Positions 13,781 to 16,162 of a stretch of DNA of 16,162 nucleotides are shown here, one piece after another; within the stretch, counting starts at the first letter, position 1, and the number at the start of each line of letters is the position of its first letter. The translations under genes were made by a program, and so were the position numbers. The stretch comes from Thermoplasmata archaeon. Lineage in GTDB: Archaea > Thermoplasmatota > Thermoplasmata > Thermoplasmatales > Thermoplasmataceae. The notes beneath the pieces are model-generated. The model saw only the letters and a list, made by a program, of their open reading frames with translations, was not told where the DNA came from and searched no databases. The stretch lies in assembly GCA_021797525.1 (NCBI GenBank), contig JAJZZQ010000074.1, forward strand, positions 1 through 16,162, read 5' to 3'.

Positions 13781-15544
13781 CTAAGCACCTGCAAAGAACT
13801 GCCTGATTACAGGGTGCATCTCCATCATCTGCTCTTTTCCCATTGCCTCATAGAACTGTATCACAATTCCTACGGCCAGTAAGAGGCCTGTCCCACTTGT
13901 GTCCCCCACCGTCCCAATGAGGTTGGCCCCCGCCGCGAGTAAACCGACGATGGCACCACTGAATACCGTTATGGCAGGAATGTATTTCTTCAGAACCTTC
14001 TCAATAACCTTTGGATCGCGCCTGAATCCAGGGATCTGCATACCACTTGACATTATCTGCTTTGCTACCGCAGATGGCCCCATATTTGTGGTTTCGATCC
14101 AGAACTTCGCGAATATCACTGATGCAATTATCATGAATGCAAGGAAAACCAGTATGTGTATAGCTTCCTCCCAACCTGCATGACCAAACAGCACATTCTG
14201 ATAGGAAGATGGCTGCAATATGGGAAACAGCCAGTCTGATAAACCGTTTGGAGAATACAGGTAGTATGCTAAACCACCCATTGGTGTTGTGGATGATATT
14301 CCTGTGACCGAACTCACCTGTGCCGCTGTCGGATAAGAGCCTAAAAGGGGATTATGCCCCAGAACAGGAATTTTACTCAGAACCGGGGAGCTCCAGAAGA
14401 GCAGTGTCCACATTGACACATTGGCGAGCAATGCTGTTGCGAGTATGACCGGTATATTCGATGCGTAAAGCAGCTGCAACGGGTATCTTCCTCTTGCACC
14501 CCTCACACGCTCATGAGCGATTGGGAGCTCAATTTTGCTGCTCTGGAAATATGCGACTATAAAGAATATCAGAATCGTTCCAATAAGTGCTATCATGGGG
14601 TTCGGCTGCTGGAAAAGCACGCTGAGCACACCATTCGATAGAAGTGAACTGCCAGATGAATGAGTGATTATGAAAAGCATCTTTGGAAGAGCACCTGCCG
14701 GAGGATTGCTTAATGAAAGCGGTGCCCCTATTGTGGTTGGGATCCAGCTGAATGTTCCAGTCACAAGTTGTTGTGAAACTCCTGCTGCAATGAACAGTGA
14801 TATACCGGAACCAATTCCATACTTGGACACCACTTCATCCATTAGGAACACTAAATAAGAACCAAAGAACAGCTGGAGCACAATTATTGATTCAGCAAGG
14901 AAATGGCCAAATCCGGGTGCAACAGCATTCAGGCTTGAAACAAGGCTGGCATCTGGAACTATATATCCAAAAGCCTGGGGTATGGCCTCAACGAATATCA
15001 TAATTATTACCAGGAGTTTCTGAACGCCCTGATAAATAGCCCTGTCTTCTGAATTCTGAAGGTCAATGTTGAATATCTTTGCTCCTGCGAATAACTGCAT
15101 AACTATACTTGCTGTAACGATAGGACCTATTCCAAGATCCATAAGAGAACCGCTGGCACCAGCAAATATGGCCCTGAATGATGCAAATACATCAATTGTC
15201 TGTGAAGCGTTCAGACCGTAGACGTAAACGTTTGTTAGGGCAAAATAGAGAACTACGACAAGAGCAGTCCACATCAATTTGTATTTGAATTTGACGTGCC
15301 CCTTTGCCTTTTTGACAGCCGGTAATTTGGATGTGAGATATTCCAGCCCATAAAGTTTGCTATTTTTTGGCCCATTATAGCTGAAAACAAGATAGCCTAT
15401 AACAAAAACTGGTGCCAATAGCACTGCTGCAACTAATACCTGCAGGATTGGATAATGGCTGATGTACCAGAAGGCAGCAACCAAAAGCCCGTAAATAATT
15501 ACGAGCGGAATGGCTACTCCCTTACGCCGCTGAATCTCCCTCAT
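13781..15544 (-). CDS. secY: Protein translocase subunit SecY, with N-terminal extension
   Basis: This is the channel-forming subunit of the SecYEG translocon (Sec61-alpha homologue). The canonical region begins near residue 63. The usual amphipathic lead-in is followed by WTALVVVLYF (TM1, about 91-109) and the plug (about 121-137). Later motifs include DEVVSKYGIGSG, the cytosolic loop PIAHERVRGARGRYPLQ (341-357), and the C-terminal FYEAMGKEQ region. The length of 587 exceeds the roughly 430-490 of many archaea for two reasons. Residues 1-60 add two predicted membrane helices (about 11-29 and 33-54), and the outer loop before TM8 is long (about 386-458). ATG 15544 overlaps L15 by 23 bases. 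The only later ATG near the canonical start (M91) would cut into TM1. Confidence 0.96.
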   Translation of the reverse strand: MREIQRRKGVAIPLVIIYGLLVAAFWYISHYPILQVLVAAVLLAPVFVIGYLVFSYNGPKNSKLYGLEYLTSKLPAVKKAKGHVKFKYKLMWTALVVVLYFALTNVYVYGLNASQTIDVFASFRAIFAGASGSLMDLGIGPIVTASIVMQLFAGAKIFNIDLQNSEDRAIYQGVQKLLVIIMIFVEAIPQAFGYIVPDASLVSSLNAVAPGFGHFLAESIIVLQLFFGSYLVFLMDEVVSKYGIGSGISLFIAAGVSQQLVTGTFSWIPTTIGAPLSLSNPPAGALPKMLFIITHSSGSSLLSNGVLSVLFQQPNPMIALIGTILIFFIVAYFQSSKIELPIAHERVRGARGRYPLQLLYASNIPVILATALLANVSMWTLLFWSSPVLSKIPVLGHNPLLGSYPTAAQVSSVTGISSTTPMGGLAYYLYSPNGLSDWLFPILQPSSYQNVLFGHAGWEEAIHILVFLAFMIIASVIFAKFWIETTNMGPSAVAKQIMSSGMQIPGFRRDPKVIEKVLKKYIPAITVFSGAIVGLLAAGANLIGTVGDTSGTGLLLAVGIVIQFYEAMGKEQMMEMHPVIRQFFAGA

Positions 15545-15962
15545 CAGTTTCTACCGTAATACCCTGAGCATTAAGCTTGTTTAATGCTTTTTCGGTCACC
15601 TTCGAAACTTTTATCACTGACTTCTCCCTAAAATCTCCTGAACCAAGAAGCTTGTCATAACCGGCCCCTTTGAGGTCGATGCTGAAAGTTCCATTCTCCT
15701 CTTTTGCAAATCCACTTTTTACAAGGGAATCCATAAGATTTGATAGTTCACCAAGTGTTATGGGAACAACGGGTTTTGACGGATGATGGCTTGTGAACCC
15801 GTGAACACCGAAATGATTACGGTCATATTTCAGAAGCCAGACAGAGTGGTGTTTTCCAAGACCTGCCATTCCGCTTCCACCTTTCTTTCCCTTTCCACGA
15901 CCGGCCTTCATGCCACGGCCATAGTGCCCTCCTCTTAACTTCTTAGTTCTGGTCCTTACCAT
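15522..15962 (-). CDS. rpl15: Ribosomal protein uL15
   Basis: This large-subunit protein has the glycine- and lysine-rich N-terminal arm typical of uL15 (RGGHYGRGMKAGRGKGKKGG), which reaches into rRNA. A globular C-terminal domain with VVPITLGELSNLMDSL follows. At 146 residues it has the standard archaeal length. GGAG lies 9 bases before the ATG, inside L30. It overlaps L30 by 20 bases and secY by 23. The L30-L15-secY order is that of the archaeal spc operon. Confidence 0.97.
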   Translation of the reverse strand: MVRTRTKKLRGGHYGRGMKAGRGKGKKGGSGMAGLGKHHSVWLLKYDRNHFGVHGFTSHHPSKPVVPITLGELSNLMDSLVKSGFAKEENGTFSIDLKGAGYDKLLGSGDFREKSVIKVSKVTEKALNKLNAQGITVETDEGDSAA

Positions 15963-16162
15963 TCATATCAACTCCAGGCTTGATCATCCTCAAAATGAGA
16001 GTATTGATCTCCTTTCCTCTATAGCCGGCTGAACCGCCCTGCTGGAAATTCTTCCGTATTGCCTCGTATCCTCCTTTGGGTGGACTCAGGCGAATAACAG
16101 GAACTATGTTCTCTATGTCTGAAAATTTCTTTTTGCCTGTTACAAGGGCCTCGCAAGTGTCT
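15943..16162 (-). CDS. rpl30: Ribosomal protein uL30, C-terminal part (partial at right edge)
   Basis: The last 72 codons of uL30 run in from the right edge and end with TAA at 15943-15945. The visible VIRLSPPKGGYEAIRKNFQ, QGGSAGYRGKEIN and TLILRMI segments match the archaeal uL30 C-terminus (PPRGGF, QGG-x-LG-RG, IN-x-LI-x-RMI). Full archaeal length is about 150-160, so roughly half is missing. The gene continues into L15, sharing 20 bases. It marks this run as the end of the spc ribosomal operon. Confidence 0.93.
   Translation of the reverse strand, partial: DTCEALVTGKKKFSDIENIVPVIRLSPPKGGYEAIRKNFQQGGSAGYRGKEINTLILRMIKPGVDMNGKDQN

Noticed and set aside
1..16162. tRNA, rRNA, CRISPR array, insertion sequence or attachment site
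   Set aside because: Gaps are too short and no tRNA-like, repeated-spacer, transposase or terminal-repeat pattern was seen by eye.

Overview
The window looks like chromosomal core DNA from a euryarchaeon of the Thermoplasmata lineage, moderate in G+C. The archaeal signature is firm: DNA topoisomerase VI, archaeal adenylate and cytidylate kinases, eIF2-alpha, S27e/L44e/L37e, Nop10, Cbf5, Nop5, an LSm protein, and the order L30-L15-SecY-AdkA-DUF106-Cmk-Cbf5. The Thermoplasmata placement is an inference. It rests on the otsA-otsB pair, the empty L34e and L14e slots in the secY cluster and the long SecY. No mobile element, CRISPR array, rRNA or tRNA was seen, and no intergenic stretch exceeds about 150 bases.

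Layout, left to right. (1) The end of otsA and all of otsB (+) form a trehalose synthesis pair. (2) Convergent with it, a minus-strand unit reads topo VI subunit B, topo VI subunit A, then a nitrilase-family hydrolase. It is headed by a TATA box placed for a leaderless message. (3) Behind it on the minus strand lies L44e-S27e-eIF2alpha-Nop10-PAC2, a translation, ribosome-biogenesis and proteasome-assembly group. Its TATA box lies about 150 bases upstream of the usual L44e start. (4) A metallo-beta-lactamase-fold hydrolase (-) diverges from an LSm-L37e-purF unit (+). L37e is only 54 codons, and purF starts inside it. (5) From the right edge a long minus-strand run reads L30 (partial), L15, SecY, AdkA, DUF106/EMC3-like insertase, Cmk, Cbf5/TruB and a short Nop5-like protein. 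It converges on purF with a 2-base gap.

The genes cover ribosome and rRNA maturation (L30, L15, L44e, L37e, S27e, Nop10, Cbf5, Nop5, LSm), translation initiation (eIF2alpha), membrane insertion and secretion (SecY and the DUF106 protein), nucleotide supply (AdkA, Cmk, PurF) and DNA topology (Topo VI). Packing is tight: neighbours on one strand usually overlap by 4 to 59 bases. The heads of transcription units look leaderless (TATA about 25-31 bases before the start, no Shine-Dalgarno), whereas many internal genes have good Shine-Dalgarno sites inside the preceding gene.

No obviously new defence or mobile system is visible. The points most worth a second look are a Topo VI operon in a Thermoplasmata-like setting, the L44e leader or N-terminal extension with its perfect hairpin, the SecY N-terminal extension with two extra predicted membrane helices, purF initiating within L37e, and the shortened Nop5 paired with a Cbf5 that has a long basic tail.
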